Shown here piece after piece: positions 51,115-59,222 of a stretch of DNA of 64,000 nt (its first letter is position 1; each line of letters begins with the position of its first letter). Source of the DNA: Thermodesulfobacterium sp. TA1 (GTDB lineage: Bacteria > Desulfobacterota > Thermodesulfobacteria > Thermodesulfobacteriales > Thermodesulfobacteriaceae); the NCBI RefSeq assembly GCF_008630935.1, contig NZ_CP043908.1, forward strand, positions 1,612,001-1,676,000, written 5' to 3'. A model generated the notes under the pieces. It did no database searches. It was given only the letters and a program-made list of their open reading frames with translations, and had not been told where the DNA came from. Both the position numbers and the translations under genes were made by a program.

Positions 51115-53208
51115 ATGTTGGATTTCATTTTTAAGCCTACAAGCATAGCGGTAGTAGGTGCTTCTGAGGAGGAAAAAAAGATAGGGCATGTCATCCTAAA
51201 AAACCTTTTAACCCAAGGATATACTGGCAAAATTTTTCCTATAAATCCTAAAAGGAAAGAAATACTTGGGCTTAAGTGTTATTCTTCGGTATCGTCTGTA
51301 AAGGAAAAGATAGACTTAGCCATAATCGTGGTTCCGGCTAAAGTAGTCCCTTCTGTGTTAAAAGATTGCGGAGAGGCTGGAGTGAAAGGGGTGGTGGTGA
51401 TTACTGCAGGGTTTAAAGAAACCGGTGAAGAGGGGGCAAGGCTTGAAAGAGAAATTATAGAAACGATTAAAAAGTATGGGATTAGGATGGTAGGTCCCAA
51501 CTGCTTGGGGGTAATAAACACTGAAATAGGGATGAACGCTACTTTTGCCCCAGAGCTTCCACCTAAAGGTAGGGTTTCCTTTTTTTCTCAATCTGGGGCT
51601 TTAGGGGTAGCTTTGATAGATTGGGCAATAGGAAGTGGTTTTGGTTTTGGAAAGTTCGTAAGTTTTGGGAACAAGGCTGACTTAAACGAAACAGATTTTT
51701 TAGACTATTTTGGGGAAGATGAAGACACAGATATCATCCTTGGTTACATAGAAGATATCAAAGATGGCAAACGTTTTATAGAAGTTGCCCAAAAGGTAGC
51801 CAAGAAAAAACCGGTTATCATCATAAAATCTGGTGCTACTGAGGCTGGTGCTAGAGCGGCTTCTTCACATACAGGGGCTTTAGCCGGTTCAGATAGGGCT
51901 TTCAGTGAAGCCTTCAGAAAAGCTGGAGTGATACGAGTTGAGGGGATAAAAGAACTTTTTGAAGTTGCTGAGATTTTTAAAAGTGGAAAACTTCCTGCAG
52001 GAGAAAAATTACTTATTGTTACCAACGCAGGTGGTCCTGGAATTATAGCGGCAGATACCGCAGAAAAAACCGGGCTTAAGCTCTATCCTATGTCTAAGGA
52101 ATCTATCGAATACTTAGCAGAAAGGCTACCCTCTACGGCTGCCCTTTACAACCCTGTAGATGTAATAGGAGATGCTACTTCAGAAAGATATTTGGTGGTT
52201 TTAGAAAGGGCGATAATTGACCCAAACGTAGATGGAGTTTGTGTAATCCTTACTCCTCAAGCCATGACAGATGTAGAAAACATTGCCAAAATAGTGGTTG
52301 AAAAAAGTCAAGAGACAGCAAAACCTTTTATAGGCTGTTTTATCGGAGGGCCTAAGGTCAAACAAGCAACCCTTTACTTAAAACAAAACAATATAGCCTG
52401 CTATGAAGACCCATTAATAGCTGTAAGTGCTTATAGTAAGTTAGTAAGCTACGTAAAATATAAAAACAGAGAAGAAGAGGAATATGTAAGATTCCCTATC
52501 CCTGAAGAGGTTAAAAAAGAAATAAATCTTATCCTTGAAACTCTTAGAGATGCCGGAGTAAACGTTATAGGAGAAGAAAACGCCATGAAGATATTAAGTT
52601 TCTATGGGATTGAGTTTCCTAAAAGAGGTCTTGCCAGAACCCCTGATGAAGCGGTTAAAATTGCAGAACAAATCGGCTACCCTGTAGTTATGAAAATTAG
52701 TTCCCCTCATATCGTCCATAAAACTGATGTTGGAGGCGTAAAAATAGGTCTTAAAGATGAAAAAGAAGTAAAAGAAGCCTTTTTTGAGATGACGATAAAC
52801 GTTAAAAGAGCTATACCTGGGGCTTATATTAAAGGGGTAAACATCTATGAAATGGTAAGCGGCGGAAAAGAAGTAATCTTAGGGGTAACTTATGATAATA
52901 CCTTTGGACATATGCTAATGTTTGGTTTAGGTGGAATCTATGTAGAGGTCTTAAAAGATGTAAGTTTTAGACTTGCACCGGTAAGCAAAAAAGAAGCCTA
53001 CGAAATGTTAACAGAAATAAAAGGCAAAAAACTATTAGAAGGGGTAAGAGGAGAAAAGCCTTGCGACAAAGACGCCATAGTAGACAAAATACTTCGATTA
53101 TCTCAGTTGGTCCAAGATTTCCCTATCATTAAAGAAATAGACATCAACCCTTACTTGGTAAAAGAAGTAGGAGGTGTAGCTTTAGACGCAAGAATAATTA
53201 TAGGGTAA
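51115..53208 (+). CDS. Acetyl-CoA synthetase (ADP-forming), fused alpha-beta
   Basis: Converts acetyl-CoA, ADP and phosphate to acetate, CoA and ATP. The 697-residue protein joins the alpha part (CoA-binding Rossmann IAVVGASEEEKKIGHV; the phospho-histidine His252 in SSHTGALAGSDRAF) to the beta ATP-grasp part (GYPVVMKISSPHIVHKTDVGGVKIGL). It stands at the head of a rightward group with a DRTGG protein and POR, so it should turn POR product into ATP and acetate. No phosphotransacetylase/acetate kinase pair is visible. Confidence 0.93.
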   Translation: MLDFIFKPTSIAVVGASEEEKKIGHVILKNLLTQGYTGKIFPINPKRKEILGLKCYSSVSSVKEKIDLAIIVVPAKVVPSVLKDCGEAGVKGVVVITAGFKETGEEGARLEREIIETIKKYGIRMVGPNCLGVINTEIGMNATFAPELPPKGRVSFFSQSGALGVALIDWAIGSGFGFGKFVSFGNKADLNETDFLDYFGEDEDTDIILGYIEDIKDGKRFIEVAQKVAKKKPVIIIKSGATEAGARAASSHTGALAGSDRAFSEAFRKAGVIRVEGIKELFEVAEIFKSGKLPAGEKLLIVTNAGGPGIIAADTAEKTGLKLYPMSKESIEYLAERLPSTAALYNPVDVIGDATSERYLVVLERAIIDPNVDGVCVILTPQAMTDVENIAKIVVEKSQETAKPFIGCFIGGPKVKQATLYLKQNNIACYEDPLIAVSAYSKLVSYVKYKNREEEEYVRFPIPEEVKKEINLILETLRDAGVNVIGEENAMKILSFYGIEFPKRGLARTPDEAVKIAEQIGYPVVMKISSPHIVHKTDVGGVKIGLKDEKEVKEAFFEMTINVKRAIPGAYIKGVNIYEMVSGGKEVILGVTYDNTFGHMLMFGLGGIYVEVLKDVSFRLAPVSKKEAYEMLTEIKGKKLLEGVRGEKPCDKDAIVDKILRLSQLVQDFPIIKEIDINPYLVKEVGGVALDARIIIG

Positions 53209-53257
53209 TAGTTATAAACATTAGGTTAAATCTCTGAAAAAAACAGGAGGTATAGAT

Positions 53258-54331
53258 ATGAAGGCTATATTTTTAGTGTCAAACAGACCTTTTACCGGAA
53301 GAAACGTTTTAGCTTTAGGACTGGCTTTAAACCTTAAAGAAAAAGGTAATAAGGTTGGGTACATGAAGCTAATAGGTAAAGTTCCGATAAAGGTAGGAGA
53401 TAAGATCCTTGACGAAGAAGCCATGTTTATCCATCAGGTCTTAGAAAGTGAAGACCCGGTTGAGTGGTCCTGCCCGTTTGTGTTTACTTATGATATCCAG
53501 TATAAACTTTTTGAAGGAGAAGGTGTAAGTTTAGACCAACAGATAAAAGAGGTGATAAAAAAACAAGCTGAACTTAAAGATTATCTTTTTGTCGTAGGAG
53601 GAGACAACATTTTTGAAGGCTACAGCCTGGGGATAGATTGTTTTCATTTGATAAAAGAGTTAGATGCCAAGGGAGTAATAGTTCAGCTTTGGGATGGGGA
53701 GACCTCGGTAGACGATATCCTTGGGATAAGGGAGCTTTTGGGTGCAAGTTTTGCGGGTGCGGTGATAAACAAGGTCCCTGTTGAGGAGTATCCTTATGTA
53801 AAGGAGAAGGTGGTGTCTTATTTAGAAGGGAAAGGGGTAGAGGTTTTAGGGGTATTTAAGCGGGATAAGTTGCTTGAGGCAGTAACGGTTAGGACGTTGC
53901 TTGAGGTGGTTAACGGAGGGATAGTGTGTTGTGAGGATAAGCTTGATGAGTTTGTAGAGAACATAACGATCGGTGCGATGGACCCTGAGAATGCGATGAG
54001 GTATTTTTTGAGGATACCTAACAAGGTGGTGATAACCGGTGTAAACAGGACAGACATTCAGATTTTAGCCTTAGAGACCTCTACTAAGTGTTTACTTTTG
54101 ACAGGAGGATTATACCCAAGTGAGATGGTGGTTAACATAGCTAAGACCAAAGGGGTGCCTGTGGTGGTTACTTCTCTTGATACCTTTTCCTCGGTTGAAA
54201 AAATACAAGGTTTAGTAGGTAAAGCCATTCTTAAAGAAAAAGGCAAAGCTTTAAGGGCTAAAGAGATGATAGCTAAGGACTTCAAATTAGAAAGGTTTTT
54301 ATCTAAAGTGAACAACAATAAACCACAATAA
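53258..54331 (+). CDS. BioD-like/DRTGG-domain protein (Pta N-terminal-like)
   Basis: A 357-residue protein with the domain order found at the N-terminus of long phosphotransacetylases: a BioD-like P-loop fold (about 1-210) and a DRTGG domain (about 215-320). The nucleotide loop is altered (NRPFTGRNVLALGLA, without GKT). The catalytic Pta domain is absent. Such stand-alone proteins may regulate acetyl-CoA metabolism, which fits the position between the synthetase and POR genes; that role is inference. AGGAGGT precedes the ATG. Confidence 0.82.
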   Translation: MKAIFLVSNRPFTGRNVLALGLALNLKEKGNKVGYMKLIGKVPIKVGDKILDEEAMFIHQVLESEDPVEWSCPFVFTYDIQYKLFEGEGVSLDQQIKEVIKKQAELKDYLFVVGGDNIFEGYSLGIDCFHLIKELDAKGVIVQLWDGETSVDDILGIRELLGASFAGAVINKVPVEEYPYVKEKVVSYLEGKGVEVLGVFKRDKLLEAVTVRTLLEVVNGGIVCCEDKLDEFVENITIGAMDPENAMRYFLRIPNKVVITGVNRTDIQILALETSTKCLLLTGGLYPSEMVVNIAKTKGVPVVVTSLDTFSSVEKIQGLVGKAILKEKGKALRAKEMIAKDFKLERFLSKVNNNKPQ

Positions 54332-54341
54332 GAGGTGGGAT

Positions 54342-54890
54342 ATGATTGAGATTAGACTACATGGAAGAGGTGGGCAGGGGGCGGTTACCTCTGCCGAGCT
54401 TATCGCTGTGGCTGCTATCTCCCAGGGTGATTATGCTCAAGCCTTCCCAAGCTTCGGACCTGAAAGAAGAGGGGCTCCGGTCCAAGCCTTCGCAAGAATC
54501 GACAAAAAACCTATCCGCTCAAGAGAAAAAATCTATGAACCTGACGTCATCCTCGTTCTTGACCCCACTCTACCCAAAATCGTTAACATCACCCAAGGCC
54601 TTAAATCCTCTGGTATCGCTATCCTTAACTCCCATCTCCCTGAACCCGAATTACGTAAACTCCTTAACAACTTCCCAGGTAAAATCGCTGCCGTTGATGC
54701 CACCAAAATCGCCATCGAAGAACTCGGACTCCCTATCACCAACACCACCATGCTCGGTGCCTTCCTTAAAGCCACAAGCCTCATCTCCCTATCAGCCATC
54801 GAAGAAGCCCTAAATGCTCGCTTCGGACGCCTTGCCGAAAAAAACATCAATGCCCTCAAAAGGGCTATCGATGAAACCAAAATCTACTAA
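54342..54890 (+). CDS. porC: Pyruvate:ferredoxin oxidoreductase gamma subunit
   Basis: A 182-residue 2-oxoacid:acceptor oxidoreductase gamma chain. It begins IRLHGRGGQGAVTSAELIA and continues AFPSFGPERRGAPVQAFARI, both family signatures. It starts the POR set (gamma, delta, alpha, beta). From about base 54420 onward the codons shift to C-ending forms, suggesting strong expression. Confidence 0.93.
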   Translation: MIEIRLHGRGGQGAVTSAELIAVAAISQGDYAQAFPSFGPERRGAPVQAFARIDKKPIRSREKIYEPDVILVLDPTLPKIVNITQGLKSSGIAILNSHLPEPELRKLLNNFPGKIAAVDATKIAIEELGLPITNTTMLGAFLKATSLISLSAIEEALNARFGRLAEKNINALKRAIDETKIY

Positions 54891-54904
54891 TAAGGAGTTA
54901 AGCC

Positions 54905-55198
54905 ATGCCTAAAGAACAAGGCCTCGTAAGCTGGAAACAACTCGCACCAGGTATGTATATCCTTGAGCCTGGTAACTCCAAAAAGTTTAAAACCGGTGAC
55001 TGGAGAGCCTTCAAACCCGTCCTCGATAAAGATAAATGCATCAAATGCGGTATGTGCTATATCCTATGCCCTGACATCTGCTACCAACCAGACCAAGAAG
55101 GCTTCTTCATCTCTAACCTTTTCTACTGTAAAGGCTGCGGTATCTGTGCCGCACACTGCCCTAAAAAAGCCATTACCATGGTCTTAGAGGAGGAATAA
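54905..55198 (+). CDS. porD: Pyruvate:ferredoxin oxidoreductase delta subunit
   Basis: A 97-residue ferredoxin-like subunit with two 4Fe-4S motifs, CIKCGMCYILCP and CKGCGICAAHCP. It relays electrons from the TPP site to ferredoxin. It lies 14 bp after porC and 1 bp before porA. Confidence 0.94.
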   Translation: MPKEQGLVSWKQLAPGMYILEPGNSKKFKTGDWRAFKPVLDKDKCIKCGMCYILCPDICYQPDQEGFFISNLFYCKGCGICAAHCPKKAITMVLEEE

Positions 55199-55199
55199 C

Positions 55200-56369
55200 A
55201 TGGCTAAAAAAATCGCTAAAGAAGTCTCCGTTGCCGTGGCTGAGGCTGTAGCCCAGTGTAATGTTGACGTCATTTCAGCCTACCCTATTACCCCTCAAAC
55301 CCATATCGTCGAACACCTCGCAGAACTTGTTAACAACGGCGAGCTTGATGCCGAATACATACCTGTTGAGTCTGAACATGCTGCCATGAGTGCCTGCATC
55401 GGTGCTGCTGCAACAGGGGCTAGAACCTTTACCTCTACCTCCTCACAAGGCCTCCTTCTCATGTACGAAAACCTCTACATCGCTCCTGCTCTACGCCTGC
55501 CTATCGTTATGGCTCTTGTCAACCGCTCTGTCTCTGCCCCTATCAGCATCTGGAACGACCACTCCGATGTCATGTCCATGAGAGATGCCGGCTGGATACA
55601 TACTTTCGCTGAAAACGGCCAAGAAGCCGTTGACCTCATCTACCATGCCTACAAAGTCGCTGAAAAAACCTTACTTCCTGTTGCTGTAAACATCGACGGC
55701 TTCATCCTATCCCATGTGGTAGAACCTATCGAATTCTTAGACCAAACTCTACTCGATAAATTCCTCCCTCCACTTAAAATGAAATACAAACTCGACCCCA
55801 AAAAACCTATCACCATCGGTGCCATCGGAGTCCCTGAAATCTATACCGAAGCCAAAAAGGCCCAAGACGAAGCCCTTAAAGCCAGCTACAAAACCATCGT
55901 CCAAGCCTGGAAAGACTTCGAAAAACTCTCCGGCAGAAAATATCTTCCTGTTGAAACCTATCAAATGGAAGATGCCGAAGTAGGCCTTGTCATCATGGGA
56001 AGCCTTGCTGAAAACGCCATGAATGCCGTCGACCTCCTCAGAACTAAAGGTAAAAAAGTAGGTGTGGTAAGAATAAGACTCTGGAGACCCTTCCCAATGA
56101 AAGACTTCATCAAGGCTATCGGTAAAGTCAAAGCCCTTTGCGTGGTTGACCGAGCCGTTAGCCATGCTGCTACCGGTGGCCCTGTCGGTATAGAAGTAAG
56201 GTCTGCCCTCTACCAGTCTAACAAAAGACCTCGGGTCCTTAACCTCATCGCAGGCCTAAGCGGCAGAGACGTTACCAAAGAAGACTTCGTCGAAATCTTC
56301 GAAAAAACCTTTGAAACCCTTGCTAAAAAACCATCTACACCCTATGAAATATACGGTGTAAAGGAGTAA
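55200..56369 (+). CDS. porA: Pyruvate:ferredoxin oxidoreductase alpha subunit
   Basis: A 389-residue alpha chain. The N-terminal pyrimidine-binding domain shows ISAYPITPQTHIVEHLAEL, EYIPVESEHAAMSACIGAAATGARTFTSTSSQG, which are standard POR alpha motifs. The C-terminal region has VGLVIMGSLAENAMNAVDLLR. AGGAGG lies just before the ATG. It forms the active site with PorB. Confidence 0.95.
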   Translation: MAKKIAKEVSVAVAEAVAQCNVDVISAYPITPQTHIVEHLAELVNNGELDAEYIPVESEHAAMSACIGAAATGARTFTSTSSQGLLLMYENLYIAPALRLPIVMALVNRSVSAPISIWNDHSDVMSMRDAGWIHTFAENGQEAVDLIYHAYKVAEKTLLPVAVNIDGFILSHVVEPIEFLDQTLLDKFLPPLKMKYKLDPKKPITIGAIGVPEIYTEAKKAQDEALKASYKTIVQAWKDFEKLSGRKYLPVETYQMEDAEVGLVIMGSLAENAMNAVDLLRTKGKKVGVVRIRLWRPFPMKDFIKAIGKVKALCVVDRAVSHAATGGPVGIEVRSALYQSNKRPRVLNLIAGLSGRDVTKEDFVEIFEKTFETLAKKPSTPYEIYGVKE

Positions 56370-56373
56370 GCCT

Positions 56374-57354
56374 ATGAGACCAGAACTTAAAAACTTTAAA
56401 CCCTTTACCATGAAAAACTTACCTCAGTATGAAGGCTTTGCTCAAGGCCATAGAGCCTGCCAAGGTTGCGGCACCGTACTCCCACTAAGACTCGCCCTTA
56501 AAGTCTTAGGCCCAAACACCATCGCCGTCACCTCAACCGGCTGCATGGAAATCATCTCAAGTCCATTCCCTTATACCTCCTGGGAAGTCCCCTGGATACA
56601 TGTTGCCTTCGAAAACTCCGCTACCGTCGCCTCAGGCATAGAAGCCGCCATCAAAGCCCTTAAAAGAAAAGGTAAAATTAAGTCCAAAGAAAAAATAAAC
56701 ATCGTCGTCTTTGCCGGAGACGGAGCTACCTTTGACATAGGTCTCCAGTGGCTCTCTGGTGCCCTTGAAAGAGGCCATGACTTTGTCTACATCTGCCTTG
56801 ATAACGAAGCCTACATGAACACAGGGGTCCAAAGGTCTGGAGCAACCCCCTTCGGAGCCCACACCACCACAAGCCCTGCCGGTAAAGTCATCAAAGGCCA
56901 AACCACCTGGAAAAAAAATCTAATGGGCATCGTGGTAGCCCATAACATACCTTATGCCGCTACCGCTAACCCAGCCTTCCCTCTTGACCTGATGAATAAG
57001 GTTAAAAAAGCTGCCCTGATAAACGGTCCTGCCTTTATCCATGTGTTCGCAACCTGCCCCACCGGTTGGGGATGTAAAAGCGAAGACAGCCTACTTGCAG
57101 CTAAACTTGCGGTAGAAACAAGGGTCTTCCCTCTCTACGAAGTAATAGACGGAAAATACATCATCAACCGCAAAATAGACAAACCTAAACCCGTAGAAGA
57201 ATACCTTAAACTCCAAAGAAGGTTTAGACACCTTACCCCAGAACAAATAACCTACATCCAACAAAGAGTAAACGAAGAATACGAAAAACTAATTAAACTC
57301 GCCGAATGCTTCGGAGAAGAAAAAACCGAAACAAAACAAAACCAAGAAGAGTAA
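56374..57354 (+). CDS. porB: Pyruvate:ferredoxin oxidoreductase beta subunit
   Basis: A 326-residue TPP-binding chain. The cluster cysteines begin in CQGCGTVLPL; the TPP diphosphate motif is FAGDGATFDIGLQWLSGALERGHDFVYICLDNEAYMNTG split between Gly-Asp-Gly and Asn. ATCPTGWGCKSEDS has a further cluster Cys. It ends 3 bp before the hydrogenase set, tying pyruvate oxidation to ferredoxin-linked hydrogen production. Confidence 0.95.
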   Translation: MRPELKNFKPFTMKNLPQYEGFAQGHRACQGCGTVLPLRLALKVLGPNTIAVTSTGCMEIISSPFPYTSWEVPWIHVAFENSATVASGIEAAIKALKRKGKIKSKEKINIVVFAGDGATFDIGLQWLSGALERGHDFVYICLDNEAYMNTGVQRSGATPFGAHTTTSPAGKVIKGQTTWKKNLMGIVVAHNIPYAATANPAFPLDLMNKVKKAALINGPAFIHVFATCPTGWGCKSEDSLLAAKLAVETRVFPLYEVIDGKYIINRKIDKPKPVEEYLKLQRRFRHLTPEQITYIQQRVNEEYEKLIKLAECFGEEKTETKQNQEE

Positions 57355-57357
57355 TGT

Positions 57358-57717
57358 ATGAGGCTCAATCTTTTAGAAAAAGCTAAGGAAATGAAGGACT
57401 TAGGTGCTCGCTATATTACTACCGTAGCTTATCTAAACCCTGAAACCGGAGAAAGGATAATAGTAAAACATCTTTTTGACCTAAACGGCAAGATTGAAGA
57501 CATAACTTACGAGGCTGGGTTTTCTGAGGTTTTAGAGAGCATAAAAGAAGTGTATCCTGCGGTTGAATGGTCAGAACGTGAAGTGATGGAGCTTTATGGT
57601 ATAGAATTTACTGATTACCCCGAGGAAGAGAAAAAACTTCTCTTAGCCTCGGGGATGAAAAAATTTCCTTTATTAGAAGTAGAAAAACAAAAAGTTCTTA
57701 AGAAAAAACATGGCTAA
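57358..57717 (+). CDS. Hydrogenase 30-kDa/NuoC-like subunit
   Basis: A 119-residue protein of the complex I 30-kDa family: ARYITTVAYLNPETGERI, then WSEREVMELYGIEFTDYP, the region that docks to the large subunit. It is short, like EchD-type subunits. It overlaps the large-subunit gene by 8 bp. First gene of the group 4 hydrogenase operon. Confidence 0.86.
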   Translation: MRLNLLEKAKEMKDLGARYITTVAYLNPETGERIIVKHLFDLNGKIEDITYEAGFSEVLESIKEVYPAVEWSEREVMELYGIEFTDYPEEEKKLLLASGMKKFPLLEVEKQKVLKKKHG

Positions 57718-58807
57718 TCAATCAAGGTTTGTCCTTCCCATCGGACCTATTCATATAGCCTTAGAAGAGCCTATACAGCTCAAGTTAGAGACAGAAGGTA
57801 ATATAGTAAAAAGCGTAAGCCTTCAGATAGGATATGTCCATCGTGCTATAGAATTTCTTTTAGCCAATAAAGATTTTTATCAAGGAATTATTATAGTAGA
57901 ACGGGTTTGTGGGATTTGTTCACATTCCCATCCTACTTGTTTTGTTCAGGCATTAGAGCAAATAGCCGGGATTGAAGTCCCCCTGAGGGCAAGATATTTA
58001 AGAACCTTGGTAGGGGAGCTTGAAAGGATCCATTCTCATCTTTTAAACACCGCTATTGCTTGTGAAATCATGGGATTTAAAACTCTTTTTGTGAGATGTA
58101 TGAACGCAAGAGAAACCGTAAAAGACCTTATGGAAGGAATAACCGGACATAGAGGAAATTATGCCTTTAACACCATAGGTGGGGTGAGAAAAGACCTAAC
58201 AGAAGATGAAATAGAGGCGGTTAAAAAACTGATCGAAAATCTTGAACCAGAAGTGTTCAACCTTATAGAGGCGGTGCTTACCAATCCAACCATCGTTGGT
58301 CGCACCAAAGGAATAGGGGTTTTAACCTATCAGGATGCCGTAGAGTTTTCGGTAGTAGGGCCTGTGGCCAGGGCATCAGGAGTACCCCTTGACCTAAGAA
58401 AAGATGCCCCTATGCCTGGTGCAGCCTATGAATTTCTTGAGTTTCAAAAGGTGTTAGAAAAAGACGGGGATGTGTTAAGCAGGGTTAAGGTGAGACTGCT
58501 TGAAATGGTAGAGAGTTTTAAGATGATAAACCAAATTTTGAAAGACCTTCCCAAAGGACCTATTTTAACCAAAAAGTTTACCTCTATTCCTAAAGGGATA
58601 GGAATAAGTAGATGGGAAGCCCCAAGAGGAGGTCTTATCTATTACTGTGTAACCGATGGGTCTGACATCCCTTATCGGGTAAAAATAAGGGCTCCGAGTT
58701 TTGTGAACATTTATGCCCTAAACAAGATTTTACTAAACCAAGATGTAGCAGACGTAACCCTTATTTCAGGTAGCATTGACCCATGTTTTTCGTGTATGCA
58801 AAGATAG
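57710..58807 (+). CDS. Group 4 [NiFe]-hydrogenase large subunit
   Basis: A 365-residue catalytic subunit. Both nickel motifs are intact: RVCGICSHSH with Cys67 and Cys70, and DPCFSC with Cys359 and Cys362 at the very C-terminus. The protein ends at Arg365, so there is no cleavable extension, as in Ech/CooH-type enzymes. These four cysteines separate it from NuoD. Predicted to reduce protons with electrons from ferredoxin. Confidence 0.92.
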   Translation: MANQSRFVLPIGPIHIALEEPIQLKLETEGNIVKSVSLQIGYVHRAIEFLLANKDFYQGIIIVERVCGICSHSHPTCFVQALEQIAGIEVPLRARYLRTLVGELERIHSHLLNTAIACEIMGFKTLFVRCMNARETVKDLMEGITGHRGNYAFNTIGGVRKDLTEDEIEAVKKLIENLEPEVFNLIEAVLTNPTIVGRTKGIGVLTYQDAVEFSVVGPVARASGVPLDLRKDAPMPGAAYEFLEFQKVLEKDGDVLSRVKVRLLEMVESFKMINQILKDLPKGPILTKKFTSIPKGIGISRWEAPRGGLIYYCVTDGSDIPYRVKIRAPSFVNIYALNKILLNQDVADVTLISGSIDPCFSCMQR

Positions 58808-58819
58808 AGGTCCTTTAGG

Positions 58820-59221
58820 ATGTTAAGACTAAAAATAGACCCTTCCCTTTGTAAAGGTTGTACTGCTTGCGAAAAAATTTGTATGAAAGTGCACGGTTCA
58901 ACCGCCCCGAGGATTTTTGTTTTTAAAAAGGGAGAAAAAATAAAAATCTCTGCTTGTAATCAATGTGGCATCTGTGCTAAGGTATGCTCTGTGGGGGCTA
59001 TAACCAAGGAAGGAGACGCCTATATTATAGACCCTTCTTTATGTGTAGGTTGTAAAATCTGTTATTACCTTTGTCCTTCAGGGGCTATAGAAATGGTTCC
59101 TTCTTTTAACAAATACAATCCTATCATCGCACAAAAATGCGACCTATGTAAAGATAAAGGGTTTAACCCTTCTTGTGCCAAGGTTTGTAGAACTAAAGCC
59201 ATCACTGTAGAGGAGAAATAA
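58820..59221 (+). CDS. Hydrogenase polyferredoxin, HycB/CooF-like
   Basis: A 133-residue electron-transfer protein with sixteen cysteines in four 4Fe-4S motifs: CKGCTACEKIC, CNQCGICAKVC, CVGCKICYYLC and CDLC followed by CAKVC. It resembles HycB/CooF proteins that pass electrons to group 4 hydrogenases. It lies 12 bp after the large-subunit gene and directly before the first membrane subunit. Confidence 0.9.
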   Translation: MLRLKIDPSLCKGCTACEKICMKVHGSTAPRIFVFKKGEKIKISACNQCGICAKVCSVGAITKEGDAYIIDPSLCVGCKICYYLCPSGAIEMVPSFNKYNPIIAQKCDLCKDKGFNPSCAKVCRTKAITVEEK

Positions 59222-59222
59222 A

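Noticed and set aside
54346-54880. Alternative frames across porC in both directions
   Set aside because: Shadow frames produced by C-ending codons; Ser/Pro/Leu-rich text without domains, while porC itself is clearly recognised.
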